A stretch of 64,000 nt of DNA, taken from positions 14,957,501 through 15,021,500 of the forward strand of contig JAQISU010000155.1 of NCBI GenBank assembly GCA_029339505.1. The letters are read 5' to 3'. Positions 1 to 11,254 of this stretch are shown one piece after another; position 1 is the first letter of the stretch; each line of letters begins with the position of its first letter. Made by a program: the position numbers and the translations under genes. The stretch comes from Unio delphinus. Its lineage: Eukaryota > Mollusca > Bivalvia > Unionida > Unionidae. The notes beneath the pieces are model-generated. The model had not been told where the DNA came from and made no database searches. It was given only the letters and a program-made list of their open reading frames with translations.

Positions 1-370
1 GAAAAGGGGAAAGGAAGGGAAAGGGAGGATAATATAAACATTGTAATGCGAGGAAAAAAGGAAGAAACGGGAGAAAGGGAAGAAGGAGAAGGGGGGAGGG
101 GAAGAGAAGATTAAGTAGTGGCACAATGTAGGTACAGTAAAACCAGTCAACCGGCAAGTGGCAAGATAAGTGTGATGAGAACACCGGGATTAAATAGTGA
201 TAGTTAAGGAAACATAACACCAACAAACCGACAAGAAAAAGTAAAAGGAAAGGGAAAAGAAGGATGGAAGAAAGAAAAAGAAAGAAACAGGGAAGAAGGG
301 AGTAGGAAGAAAGTGGGAAAGAGAAAAGGGAAAAGAAGAGAAAAAGAAGAAGGAAGAAATGAAATAACAC
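1..370. repeat. Polypurine low-complexity tract
   Basis: Two runs, about 1-115 and 230-360, are almost purely G and A on the plus strand. Open frames on the opposite strand are serine/phenylalanine-rich by-products of this composition, not genes. Confidence 0.85.
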
Positions 371-397
371 CAAACACACCACACTCCAACTCTAATC

Positions 398-560
398 TTT
401 TTTTTTCTTTTTTTTTTTTTTTAATTTTTTTTATTTTTTTTATTTTTTTTTAATTTTTTTAAATTTATTTTTATATATATTTTTAAAAAATATTTTTAAT
501 ATTTTTAATTTGTTTTGATTTTTTAAATTTTATTTTATTTTATTTTATTTTATTTTTCAC
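398..560. repeat. Poly(T)/T-rich low-complexity tract
   Basis: Long T runs interrupted by single A or C, ending in several TTTTA units. It follows the purine tract directly. The stretch 560-840 is ordinary AT-rich DNA in which I see nothing. Confidence 0.85.
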
Positions 561-960
561 CCCAGGGTTCTAATTTGGTACGAGAACCCTTTTCGAACAA
601 TCTCTTTCTTGAAATCTAATTTGATCAATTTTGACCACCGCTCAAAATTAACAAGCTAAAACACCTAACAGTGACTACACTTATTTATGTCGCTAAGACA
701 TTTTAGCAATTAAATTTGTTAAGGACCTTCAACATGTACACTATGTACTAGAAATATTTATTGATAGGAAAGATGAAAAATTCTATGACTATATGGATTT
801 GATATAATTGCACAAGTGGCTTACACAATATTGGTATTTGTTCTGCCTTCCTGCTTTGCCGTGACCCGACATTTTACTCTAAGGCGAGACTGCCATTTAA
901 CGCGGGTGCCGGGGAGACTGCGACAACACAGCCTAGTGTAGTCAAAGTTACCTTTGGTCC

Positions 961-1001
961 CGACCAATCAAATAGCCCGACCCTCGGGCATTAACTGGTC
1001 G
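961..1001. other. Perfect nested hairpin
   Basis: CGACCA (961-966) pairs with TGGTCG (996-1001). Inside it GCCCGA (975-980) pairs with TCGGGC (984-989) around a three-base CCC loop. The surroundings (840-1030) are markedly more GC-rich than the rest of the region. The function is unknown. It lies just upstream of the amber-interrupted frame at 1095 and could belong to the leader of a retroelement. Confidence 0.6.
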
Positions 1002-1094
1002 CGAAAGCACATAGTTGCGCATGCGACCTTAATTCATATTATAAATAAATAAATAACTCTGGTGTCCTATCGTTGGCACATCGACCCAAAGAAT

Positions 1095-1610
1095 ATGAGC
1101 AGACTTATTAAAACCAAATATATAAGAATAGGGAACTTGAAGGAGACACTTGATAATGTCATCAAAGTCAGGTGCTTTCTAGAAGAAACATTAAATTTCA
1201 TAGAGTGGGATTATGTGATGTGGGGACTAGACCGACTAAAGAAAGCAGAAGCAATGATGAGAAAGATGATGGAAGAAGAGGTGATCAAGATTAAAGATAA
1301 CTGGACTAAGGAGAGAAAGGAACAAAACAACAAAAAGTAGAAAAAGGACTTTGATCAAATAAATCAGAAATGGATCAAAGTTCAGGAAAGGTTTAGAGCT
1401 ATGGGACATCATAATTGGATTCCCGAGGACGAAAAGAAGAAGAAAACGGGAATCATTGGTAAAATCAAAAAGGTGGTGGAACAACGGCAGAAAATAAAAG
1501 AAGGAGAAGTATCCAAATTCCCTTTTCAGGGCCACTCATATGCCTCGAACAGATATGAGCTTTCTTTGCCTCTATTTCTCTTGTCGCTAGACAGTCCCAA
1601 ATACAAATAA
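1095..1610 (+). pseudogene. Lys/Glu-rich reading frame with one internal amber stop
   Basis: From the ATG at 1095 the frame reads to a stop at 1608-1610 except for a single TAG at 1338-1340, so it is about 171 codons with one nonsense codon. The product would be very basic/acidic and probably helical, with KKAEAMMRKMMEEE in the first half and repeated lysine-rich stretches in the second. It also contains tryptophan-bearing motifs (IEWDYVMWGLDRLKK, GHHNWIPEDE) that look less random than the charge runs. I do not recognise the family. A GAG-like protein of an LTR element is possible because a hairpin precedes it and a cluster of regularly reused boxes follows, but this is inference. It may equally be a chance frame in purine-rich DNA. 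Confidence 0.35.
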
Positions 1611-1862
1611 TATTTCCCATGTTCAATTTCCCTTGTCGCTAGATAGGCCCAAATAGTTCCCATGTTAAATTCCCCTTGTCGCTATACAGGCCCACCATGT
1701 TAAATTTCTCTTGTCGCTAGAGTGTCCCACGACCTTTGTCGCTAGAGTGCCCCAAGACCTATTTGACTGGGATTGCCATTTTCACTATAAATCTTGTCGC
1801 TAGAGTGCCCCACGACCTTTTTGACTGGATTTCCAATTGTCGCTAGAGTGCCCCATATTACT
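1578..1862. repeat. Cluster of seven TTGTCGCTAGA boxes
   Basis: The 11-mer TTGTCGCTAGA, or a one-base variant, occurs seven times between 1580 and 1850. It is usually followed by (C/A)AGTCCCA or GTGCCCCA(C/A)GACC. The spacing is irregular (about 24-56 bp), unlike a simple tandem array. It could be the U3 part of an LTR or a diverged minisatellite. Confidence 0.65.
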
Positions 1863-2979
1863 ACTAATGGGACACTTCATTTGGATTTCGAGTTCTCTCT
1901 TCTAAAGAAAACTTTGCAAACCCAGGTTGTTGAAAGTTAGTGAACGCTTGTGTGTTTAACATGTTCACTTAACATTAGACTGATTAGTTTCGTTGTTCTA
2001 ATGGAACCAGAAATAACAGTTTGCACCAGCACTTTGGATTTGACTATGTTTTCCTCGTCTTAAACCCACACAAGCCAAATTAAATCTAATGATCAGGGGA
2101 GTAACGTAATACAAAATGGATCAATGAAATGATGGTTTCATTGAAGTTAATGCTTCGGTTGTAAGTAAATCTCATTAGATCAGAATATTGATGATCAGCT
2201 ATAGTAGAAACTGAGTAGTTTTCGAAGTTAAGTTTCAGAAACGTCTTTCATACACTCAATATAAATTGAATTCATTGGAGAAAAAAGTTAATAATATACC
2301 AGCTGGTGATTGTCTCGGCTCGATAAGTTCCTCAAACTATGCTAACATTGGTGGTATTATAAAAATACATGCTATCACAGACGAACATCGATGTAACGGC
2401 TCAGAAACATAGTGTGAACTCACCAATAAATTTCAAATGTCGTGATGAGGGGTTTAACTCTAGTCAAGGTGACATATATCAAATATACCATTCCAATACC
2501 AGAGTGAACATTCACCCATTTAATTTCACTAATGATTTGGACGATCGACTTTCACAGTTTGACAGTATGGACGAAGGTGGAATAATTATTTTGAACGTAT
2601 CATGCAAGTAGTTTGAATAGGGAAGCATGTTCCCTTTAAATGAATTGAAGGAGTGTGAAAGGACGGATTTCAAGCGCATTGTTGAGTTTTGCGTTTAAGA
2701 TTTGGTTTAGCCAATTAAGTTTCTGTGTTCTGTTCTTTGTTATAGACTCAACGTTGAAGTTTGTCTAAAAGCCTCAAGTGAGGCATAGACACAACAGCTG
2801 CAGCAGGCAGAATTGTCGGTACACATACAGGTAGGGCGGTGGAGGAGCTCAAAGAAACCGTGCAAGGGATCAAAGATAGTGGATTATTCTCAAGGAATGC
2901 ACTAGACATCATCCTCGTACTATTTTGCCTTATGAGGTCATTGCAGGTACGGTACAGAGTGTGTGTGTGTGTGTGTATG

Positions 2980-3010
<31 letters not shown>

Positions 3011-4429
3011 GTCTCTGTTTTTCCTAAATTATAGAACTTCGAGACAGTATATAAATAACATATAGGTATGATATACCCCACCATCATACTGTCTTCATAA
3101 ACAAAAGTCTTCGGAAATAAGGCAAAGTTACTAATTTTAAAATTGTTTCCAATATATAAAGAACACACACAATGCATGTTTATGTGGTAATAATGTATTA
3201 ACGCTTGTCGTTGATACCACCTGATTTTGCAAAATATAATTGTTTAGTTTATGTTGACTTTGAGTATTGAATAAATTTCACCAGATTTGAAAACAAATTA
3301 CGTGTAATTTCAACACATAAAACACAATACAAAAACAGAATCAAGGAACGAAAAACAAAAATAAAAATTAGACAATTACAGTTTGCAACATGAGATATAT
3401 AGCTATTAGACATTAGGCGAATGGTTCCATTCTAGAGGATGTCTTTTAGAAACCTTAGATTTAAATTTGTGTAAATTCAAACGCAAGGAAAAATGCATAC
3501 TCCACACTGTTGCCTTATTCTTCTAATGTAATATTACCCTATTTGCTCATCTGTTTTAATCCCTTCATTTAAAGTTTTGAACAGCTTTTCTTTGCTCAAT
3601 TTAAAGGTCTTTTTCAACTTTTGTAATTGATGTCTACCTGAAGGAATTACAGTTTTTTCTGTGTACCGATATCACCATTGCCGAAAAAATACGAACCTAT
3701 TTGTATTTCAGGATAAATTAGACATAATAAGAGCAAACCGGAACAGCTCTCCCTTGGGTCGGCCACTGATTCTACACCTATTGCTGGATATGGAGAATGA
3801 AGTAGATCATCATGTGTAATGTTTCAGAAGAGATAGAAGTGTGCGCATGGAATGTGCTGAGGAAACGATCTATCTTTGTACAAAAGAAGAATTATTATAC
3901 ATTTGTTGTCTCCCTATGGACAAAAACAATTAGAATTTACCGAAAGCTATAACCGAGGCAATATACTTGTATTTGCGCCTACGCAACTGGCTTTTAACAA
4001 TGATAATGATTTGACTAGAATTTAGGACTCTTATCATCGTGAAGCCGATCTTATGTTTAGTATCAACCACCAATGCCTCAGTAATCGCCTTCAGTGTATA
4101 GAGCTTAGTCAAATACCACTAATATCTTTCAAGAATTGATGTAATTATTTAAGCTGTCGATAATATTTTCCGTCTTGAAGAAGTCTGAAGTTTAATACTT
4201 TCATCGAAACATATTAGAAAAATGAAATTCAAGCTGTCAAGCGATCAATAGTGATATAAACAGAACGATGCTAGTAACCAAGGTGAATGAAGAAAACTGT
4301 GAACGGTTACTGACCGTCGGTATAATAGTCCTATAGACGCAAAAACTATGCACTTAATATTTTGAAACATATAATAATTTATTGCTAGGATATACAGGAA
4401 GTAATATAATTAATTTCCATTCATAAGAT
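1863..4429. other. No gene recognised; AT-rich spacer
   Basis: Contains a (GT)n run at 2959-3011 and several short frames without recognisable motifs. The longest, 2369-2611, does not begin with ATG. I see no splice-bounded exon that I can defend. Confidence 0.5.
2959..3011. repeat. (GT)n microsatellite
   Basis: Dinucleotide GT run with a few A interruptions. Confidence 0.95.
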
Positions 4430-4589
<160 letters not shown>

Positions 4590-4870
4590 TTGTATGGAGA
4601 TACGGGCAGACGGAAAATTGTAAATATAGACATCTAGAGAAATCATACCATCATCAAAATTCAAAAGAGTTTTGAATACAAAATAATTAACGGCGCTTAG
4701 CTGAATTGACTAGAAACGACTACACTGTTAAATATAAGTAACATTCTCATTCGTCATCTGATTTATTCTCTCTATTATCACCGGAATAACTTATAAGAAT
4801 CATTTGTTCTCTCTCGCAATGTCAGTGATTGTAAAGTATCGTATTACGTATTGATGTTATCCGTCACAAC

Positions 4871-4873
<3 letters not shown>

Positions 4874-4948
<75 letters not shown>
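4874..4948. repeat. (CT)n(CA)n microsatellite
   Basis: CT run to about 4927, then CA run to 4948. Confidence 0.95.
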
Positions 4949-5203
4949 ATATTCGCATCATAATATATTATCAGTCAGTGGGATAAAGTATCAGCTATTC
5001 TCCTTTCCTATCGTTCTTTCCTCTCAATCATTATCGACAAATGAAAATATTACTTACATTTAACAGTATATAATTTGTACACCCAACGTTCGACATTGTC
5101 ATACATACAAATTTAAATGTATGTAGCATCAAAATAAAATATATCTTTATATATTGAAAAGATGAAATAATACTAAATTAGTAGTCCTCTAAGATGTATT
5201 ATA

Positions 5204-5209
5204 TTTATT
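5204..5209 (-). promoter_or_regulatory. Candidate polyadenylation signal of the Mab-21-like gene
   Basis: The plus strand reads TTTATT here, which is AATAAA on the minus strand, about 38 bases after the stop codon at 5247-5249. That would give a very short 3' UTR. No better signal is visible in the next 100 bases. Confidence 0.4.
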
Positions 5210-5246
5210 TCAGTTAACAGATAAATATGATATTTCAGGTATACTT

Positions 5247-7214
5247 TTAGATTAAGGATTTCATCGTTTCATTTAAGTAGTCATCTGAGTACTTATGTGT
5301 CCGTACAAGGCGAAGACAAGAAGTAGTCAAATCCACAATGATGAAGTCACGTGTTTTCCTCAATAGATCCATATTCTGTGTTACAAACATTTGCATCTTT
5401 TCAACAGTTTCCTCGCATTTTATAACATCTCCCATTACATAGACACAACAGAACTCAAGATATAAAGCGAAAAAGAGAGGGTGTAGGAATAGAATACGCC
5501 CTTCGCGAAGCTTTTCCTGAATCGATTCCGGATAAAGAGGGGATAGACACGGTAACAAAACAAAATCTAAAGAGATGTAATTTTGCATCGTCTGTTCCAA
5601 TGCTGGTCTTTGCATTGCTTGTGGGTAATCGCGATCCCTTGGTATTTTGTGTCGTTCCCAAAACTGGTAATGGACCACCTGAGATGTATATCTTTCCTGA
5701 ACTTGCTGGACAACTATCAAAACATCTGAATATCTTTCAAGACAGAAATAAAATATGGCAAGTTGTAAAATGCCCGTTGAATGACTAAGTTTCGCGCAGT
5801 TTTTCAATGTTTCTTCGACATGTTTTATGTTGTCCGTTGAATGTATCCACTTCATGTTTCCATCAAACCTCGATGCATAGAAAGAGTAAATAGATAACAC
5901 TGCTTCGAGTTCCTGACTCAGTATGTTACATACATCTGGTAATGTGCCTTTTTCACCGAATCGCTTCAAGTCACTAATTGTTTGTATCGTTTTTTCTTTC
6001 CAGTCAGTCACGTTCAAGCGTTGCATGGTATTGTAAATCAAATGCCTCGACATAGTGAGACCACTTATCAAAATATGATGAAAATATATCTCATTTTTGT
6101 CAATCTCTGAAAGTTTTGCTTTGATCAGTCTTAGCAATTTTCCTTCACCTTTGCCCCAATAAATTCTTAATTCTTCATTAAGTTTTGCAAGTTCTTTTGG
6201 TGATTTTGCATCCATCATATTGTTTTCTGGGATGAAGTAATTCCGAATACGCTTTTGATCTAAACACGAAATTATATTAACCAATAACCTGTCCAAACAT
6301 ACAAGAAGATTTTGAGGCTGCCAGAATTTGCTATCAGTTTCCTCGATCAACCAAAACATGGTAGTTTTGATGAAATAAGATGGAAACAAATCTGGAAATC
6401 TTGGAGTAATGCAATAGTCAAAAAATAATTTCATTAAATCTATGCAAGCAACCTGAGTGGCATTAAATGACCAGATGAGAACGCATTCAGCCTTTGAAAA
6501 TGAAAATCTCCACTCCAGTTCTTTCATGCATGAATTGGCATATCCAACAGGGACCAAATTGCAGTCAGTTTTCTTAATTTCATTCACCATCTCTTGCGTT
6601 GGCCAGTTGAAATTTCTAGCTCTTTCTACCCATTCTGTAGCGACTTCTGGCCACTCGCATTTCAAGCATAGCATTGTATCGATTTCTGCCACCTTCGATT
6701 TTGAGTCATATTTTGTAGAGATGCATGGACCATGGAGAAAAGTTTCTTGTCGCAGTCCGTGATTTGGGAAAATATTTGGCAACCGCGTACTCCAGTATTC
6801 GGTAACTAACATATTTGACAGGTATCTAGTACCCATCTGACAAAGAGAACGCACACCATTACCGTAAAGTGCAAACTCGCTGAAATCCTGCCAGTTTCCG
6901 TCCAGTATCCTGACTCTTGTGTATCCGGGATGAACATCTGTCATATCCAAAACAACACTCACAGTTTCTTCTTTATCTCTAAACCGATTTTCTCCTTCAT
7001 GAGAACTTGCTGATACTGCCTGGACTTCGTACATAAAATCAGTGTCAGAATTAGCACACGCTATACCTTCTGCACGGCTTCCAGAATAAAATAATGGTAC
7101 TTTCATTATCTTCTCTATGACAAAATTCAAGAGCTTCGTTCTCATTACACGTTTTTGGAAGTACTCCGCGGTTTGTTCGACGTATTCCATACACTCAGGA
7201 ACAATATCCATCAT
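5247..7214 (-). CDS. Mab-21/cGAS-like nucleotidyltransferase domain protein (655 aa)
   Basis: Single uninterrupted frame. An in-frame TGA eight codons before the ATG supports this start unless a 5' splice junction lies between. Residues 1-40 form a helix, followed by the nucleotidyltransferase signature GSRAEG (45-50) and SDTDFM (56-61). D57 and D59 are the likely metal-binding carboxylates, and D179 in AEIDTMLCLKCEWP fits the third. HGPC (161-164), NLVPVG (219-224) and ELEWRFSFSKAE (232-243) match the Mab-21 C-terminal lobe. Residues 340-655 are a long helical tail that includes LAIFYFCLERYSDVL, giving a protein longer than cGAS or MAB21L proteins. Family knowledge: cGAS-like receptors make cyclic dinucleotides on sensing nucleic acid, and bivalves have many such genes; other Mab-21 proteins have no shown enzyme activity. 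Catalysis is inferred from the retained residues. I see no zinc-ribbon insertion like that of cGAS. A broken C-terminal copy lies at 28.5 kb and a copy of its 5' block at 37.8 kb. Confidence 0.9.
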   Translation of the reverse strand: MMDIVPECMEYVEQTAEYFQKRVMRTKLLNFVIEKIMKVPLFYSGSRAEGIACANSDTDFMYEVQAVSASSHEGENRFRDKEETVSVVLDMTDVHPGYTRVRILDGNWQDFSEFALYGNGVRSLCQMGTRYLSNMLVTEYWSTRLPNIFPNHGLRQETFLHGPCISTKYDSKSKVAEIDTMLCLKCEWPEVATEWVERARNFNWPTQEMVNEIKKTDCNLVPVGYANSCMKELEWRFSFSKAECVLIWSFNATQVACIDLMKLFFDYCITPRFPDLFPSYFIKTTMFWLIEETDSKFWQPQNLLVCLDRLLVNIISCLDQKRIRNYFIPENNMMDAKSPKELAKLNEELRIYWGKGEGKLLRLIKAKLSEIDKNEIYFHHILISGLTMSRHLIYNTMQRLNVTDWKEKTIQTISDLKRFGEKGTLPDVCNILSQELEAVLSIYSFYASRFDGNMKWIHSTDNIKHVEETLKNCAKLSHSTGILQLAIFYFCLERYSDVLIVVQQVQERYTSQVVHYQFWERHKIPRDRDYPQAMQRPALEQTMQNYISLDFVLLPCLSPLYPESIQEKLREGRILFLHPLFFALYLEFCCVYVMGDVIKCEETVEKMQMFVTQNMDLLRKTRDFIIVDLTTSCLRLVRTHKYSDDYLNETMKSLI

Positions 7215-7347
7215 GTTTAGAAGAGTCGCTGGGTTTGATCAGAATCCAAGTTTAAGCTGTGTTGTCATTCGGCCTTAAACAACTGAGTCTATAATCTTCA
7301 AATGTTCTCAGTGAAATGTACACACATTGTTGTCCATTTCATACATC

Positions 7348-7401
7348 CTAAGAAGATCCTGCCTCTAAAAATGCTCGTGACGTGACCATAATGGTGGCCA
7401 T
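7348..7401 (-). other. 17-codon upstream ORF
   Basis: Starts at an ATG in good context (CAGAATGGCC) and ends at TAG after MATIMVTSRAFLEAGSS. It lies 134 bases before the main ATG. The corresponding ATG in the 38-kb copy opens a much longer frame, so here the frame may be a truncated old first exon or a regulatory uORF. Confidence 0.45.
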
Positions 7402-7473
7402 TCTGTTAATGAACGTAATATATAAAACGTCAGCAATTCTTTAGCTCTATTCTCTAATCGTTTGGTGTAGGAT

Positions 7474-7545
7474 ACTAGTAATATCAATACACATTACACT
7501 AGTAATATCAATACACATTACACTAGTAATATCAATACACATTAC
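7474..7545. repeat. 3 x 24-bp minisatellite in the 5' block
   Basis: ACTAGTAATATCAATACACATTAC is present three times in tandem (starts at 7474, 7498, 7522). The inverted copy of this block near 38.2 kb has only one unit. Confidence 0.9.
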
Positions 7546-7893
7546 ACATTTGTATATCTTCACTTCTATTCGAGAAGGTTTCCACCGTGACAAATATTTC
7601 GTACTTCGAACTAGTAACTAACACAACGGTCTCAATTTCAATCCGAACAGTTCCTTTCTCGCCTTAGTAAATCAGTTATGTCATGTTCATGAATTATGTA
7701 CGTAATTGTTAGGTAACATACTGGGGAATCACCCAGCATGTTCGATACGGATCGCGTGATTGAACGGTTTTGTCACCCAGTAGCTTTGTATTTGTCATTA
7801 CCTGTATGTTATTCGAGTCGAGAACCTTTTGAAATAATATCGTCTCGTGCCATGGGTACCCCTATGTACAATAAACAAACGTAAACATGTCGA

Positions 7894-8507
7894 TATTTTT
7901 TTTAAATTTGGGTACTAGCTGCTTAATAATTATTCCTTTAAATACTGCGACGGAACATATCGTAATAAGAATAAACAGCTTATTACAATTTGATATAGCT
8001 GCCAAATGTGGTACCAAGTGTGTTTTTACACTCAAACAAACACACGCTCGTCATGGTAAAGCAGACTTCTTATTGGGGGAGGGGGGGGGGGGGGTAGGTG
8101 GAGCTACTGTGATTAACAAACACTCTTCCACAACATTCGCCCTCATCCATTGATTGTTCTTTTCCTATATATTTTTGTGGCGAGGGGTAGGGGCTGATAA
8201 CCAATAATGTAGTAAGAAAAGATAAATATTTTACCCTTGTTAGCTCTCGTTTTTGTAAAGCTTCTCTCAGTCTACATGTTTCCATCCCTGCCTAACCCTT
8301 GGCTTTTGTAGATATGGTCTTCACGAACTCAGTTATCTTGGAGAAAACACTCTTGTTACTGCATTTGGTATTAGGCGACTAATGTTTGTAACATGAAGTG
8401 ACTTTTTAATGTTACATACGGTATCGAAATCGACTTCTCTCAAATGGTTACTGCAGATTATCTCGCATGTCACTGCTTGGATAAATCACGGTACCAACCA
8501 CTGAATG
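7894..8507. other. No gene recognised; spacer with poly(G)
   Basis: Contains a G run at 8075-8094. In the duplicated unit, segment A/B would be expected at this position between the satellite arm and the 5' block, but no trace of it is visible. Confidence 0.5.
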
Positions 8508-10288
8508 AGAGCGAGAACCAAAAAGTCCTGCAATATTCAACAAATAATATATTTCCCTAGAATACAAAGTGAAAATGATACAAGAATTTACGGTATTGCG
8601 AATCATATTCCAACAAACCTTAGAATTAATAACACATCTCCTAATGAATAAAGTTCTGTATAAACTCTAGTTGTATTCAAAATAATGTCAAAAGCTGAAA
8701 GCATTTTTGTGCCTGTAGTGACATATAGTCTCGAAAGTACTAATGTACCAATGGCAATAATTCTAATCATGTGCCACCATTCCTTTGCTGAATCACAATA
8801 ATATTATCCAAGGTTTCCTTGTCTGAATTCACAATAATTCTCTGTTAATGTCTCTGTCTTCTACTATTATAGAGCACTTTGTATTTCCAGAGAAGACTAA
8901 ATACATTAAATGATTTCATTCCAATGAAAATAATGAACACAGCAATGATTCTACTTCATGATCTTAAAGCACGAAGTTAATAAGTTAATAAGATTATAAA
9001 GCCCTTTACTTGACCTAGGTAACATTTAGCATATCCTAAACAAAAAACAATTATTTAATGGAAAATTTCCATTTTAAAATATTCCATTACTACAATTATA
9101 ATAAAGGACATGGTAAACATAATGTCTTTGATTCAGACCAAAATAAATATGTTTTCTTTTATTGATAATGATCCTTTTATTAAACTCACACTAATAGAGA
9201 ACATATTAGCTAAGTATTAGTTGTCTACAAAACAAACAAATTCAATCATTCCAGTCAGGTTGACAATTAACTTGATTTTAGATAAGGTCAGATACGAAAT
9301 ACAATTTTACATAACCATATCATATAATGAATAAAAGAAAACGTAACAAACAATGCAAATTAAATATACATTACACTACTGGTATCATAACATACAATGC
9401 AAATTAAATATACATTACACTACTGGTATCATAACATACAATGCAAATTAAATATACATTACACTACTGGTATCATAACATACAATGCAAATTAAATATA
9501 CATTACACTACTGGTATCATAACATACAATGCAAATTAAATATACATTACACTACTGGTATCATAACATACAATGCAAATTAAATATACATTACACTACC
9601 GGTATCATAACATACAATGCAAATTTAATATACATTACAATACTAGTACGAGAGTCACTGATGTAGACAGTGATTCATTTTCGAATGTTCGACTACTGAT
9701 GATGTTATTTTTATAACCGTTACAACCACAACTACCACCTGTACTACTTGTACTGCATACTACAACATCAGGACTGCTATTTTCGTTACTGCAGCTGCAA
9801 TTGCAAAAACAATGCCATCAGCAGCTACCACTCATTCTATAAAGCTAATACTATTATGACGGCACGACTGCTGCTATCACTACGTCTGGCTCTATACACC
9901 AATTTCTCATATTTTGTAATTACGTTAATGTTACGTTTACATAGTATCGCATCATACCACATGACCAAACTAATACAATAAAATGTGAGTTATTCCTATT
10001 CCTAAGGACCATTGTATAACTTCTACATTTTTTTCTTCCAGAATAGCTAAGAATTGTCTTAGAAAATTGTCAGTTGCCTACGTGCTTCCACTTACATGCT
10101 GAATTAATGGTAGCATACTTCATAAATTAAATATTCCAGTATTATTAAAATCATCGGCTCCGTCTTTAAACTTTACTCGACTCGAATAACTTTTCCAAGT
10201 CTAACACTGATTCTTCGATCTGTTTAGTTAAGTTGTCTCACGATACTTGAAACAAGCCTTTCGTTATTACCTCCCTTTATAGCAAAAC
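8508..10288. repeat. Inverted duplication, arm 1
   Basis: Read in reverse complement, this stretch matches 29,783-32,775. Shared landmarks are the GAGCGAGAACCAAAAAGTC edge, TATTTCCCTAGAATACAAAG, the ATAATGAATAAAAGAAAACG string next to the satellite, the GTCGAACATTCGAAAATGAA flank, and GGGAGGTAATAACGAAAGGC near the far edge. The arm is about 1.2 kb shorter than arm 2, mainly because its satellite has fewer units and it lacks the SINE. Confidence 0.85.
9347..9650. repeat. 44-bp satellite, about 7 units
   Basis: Exact 44-bp period: CTGGTATC landmarks at 9379, 9423, 9467, 9511, 9555 and 9599. Every unit contains ATGCAAAT, which equals the POU/octamer consensus. The last units before 9650 are diverged. 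Confidence 0.95.
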
Positions 10289-10300
10289 CTCAAGGACTAC

Positions 10301-10372
10301 GTATGTATGTATGTATGTATGTATGTATGTATGTATGTATGTATGTATGTATGTATGTATGTATGTATGTAT
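10301..10372. repeat. (GTAT)n microsatellite
   Basis: Eighteen perfect tetranucleotide units, directly at the outer edge of arm 1 of the inverted duplication. Confidence 0.95.
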
Positions 10373-11150
10373 AACGGTACCAATTGCTCAAGTGCAGGTG
10401 GGTGGAGCTTAAGGTGTAGGGAACCTTGCATTCAGAAATAAACAACAACACTAGCTATGATTGGTGGATTATGTAAGAGTTGTACTTTCTGTTAGGCTTT
10501 AAAAAAGTTTAGCCTCTTGGCAACATGTGAATTATGCTAATTCCTATATAGACCATATCTGGTATTTTTTATCATTTTTTTGAAAATGTGATACACATGA
10601 CTGAAAATAAGTATGTTGTGACTAGATAACTCATATCCCTGTCTAGTTCCAGCAGAGTTATCTCTCTTAAATGCAATGGTTTACCTGGTTCTGTCATTGT
10701 CAAATTGACAATCTAACATTGTTCTCTATAACAGTGTGTGACATGCATGCTGAAGTAAGATAGAAAGTATATTTATGCCACAAAACAGTAGCATTGAAGT
10801 TTATGGAAAAAACAATTGGTACCGTGATACCATATATGTATTCATCAGTACCTGCACAGATTGTACCAGAGATGTAAAGATAGAAGCGCAAAACAGTATA
10901 CAGGGCAGCTGGATATGCTCGCAATGACGTATGAAATTAGGTAACACCAAGCATTGTGACGTGTTAGTGTTAATATTTTGCATCCAAACGTCCTCGCCTA
11001 TTCCACATATTATATGTTCCTTTCCAGTCATGTAATTATTTGTTTCGTTATCTTCTCTTTATTCGATTGTTCAGTTTTTCAGACATCTTTATTCTGGTTA
11101 GTTTGCTTCTCATTGCCAAAATGTAATTATGTATTTTTCTACGGATATCA

Positions 11151-11206
<56 letters not shown>

Positions 11207-11207
11207 C

Positions 11208-11254
<47 letters not shown>

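Larger units (their letters stand above)
7345..7893 (-). promoter_or_regulatory. 5' block of the Mab-21-like gene (promoter/5' UTR candidate)
   Basis: This block immediately precedes the gene and is repeated in inverted orientation at 37,784-38,350. The shared marks include a GGTACCCATGGC core, the CCGTTCAATCACG string, and a TTTTATATATT element about 20 bases before a shared ATG (7399-7401 here). Retention of more than 500 bp in two copies fits a promoter plus first exon. No TSS can be read. Confidence 0.5.

Noticed and set aside
6457..6762. 101-codon plus-strand frame
   Set aside because: It lies antisense within the intact Mab-21-like gene and is a shadow of it.
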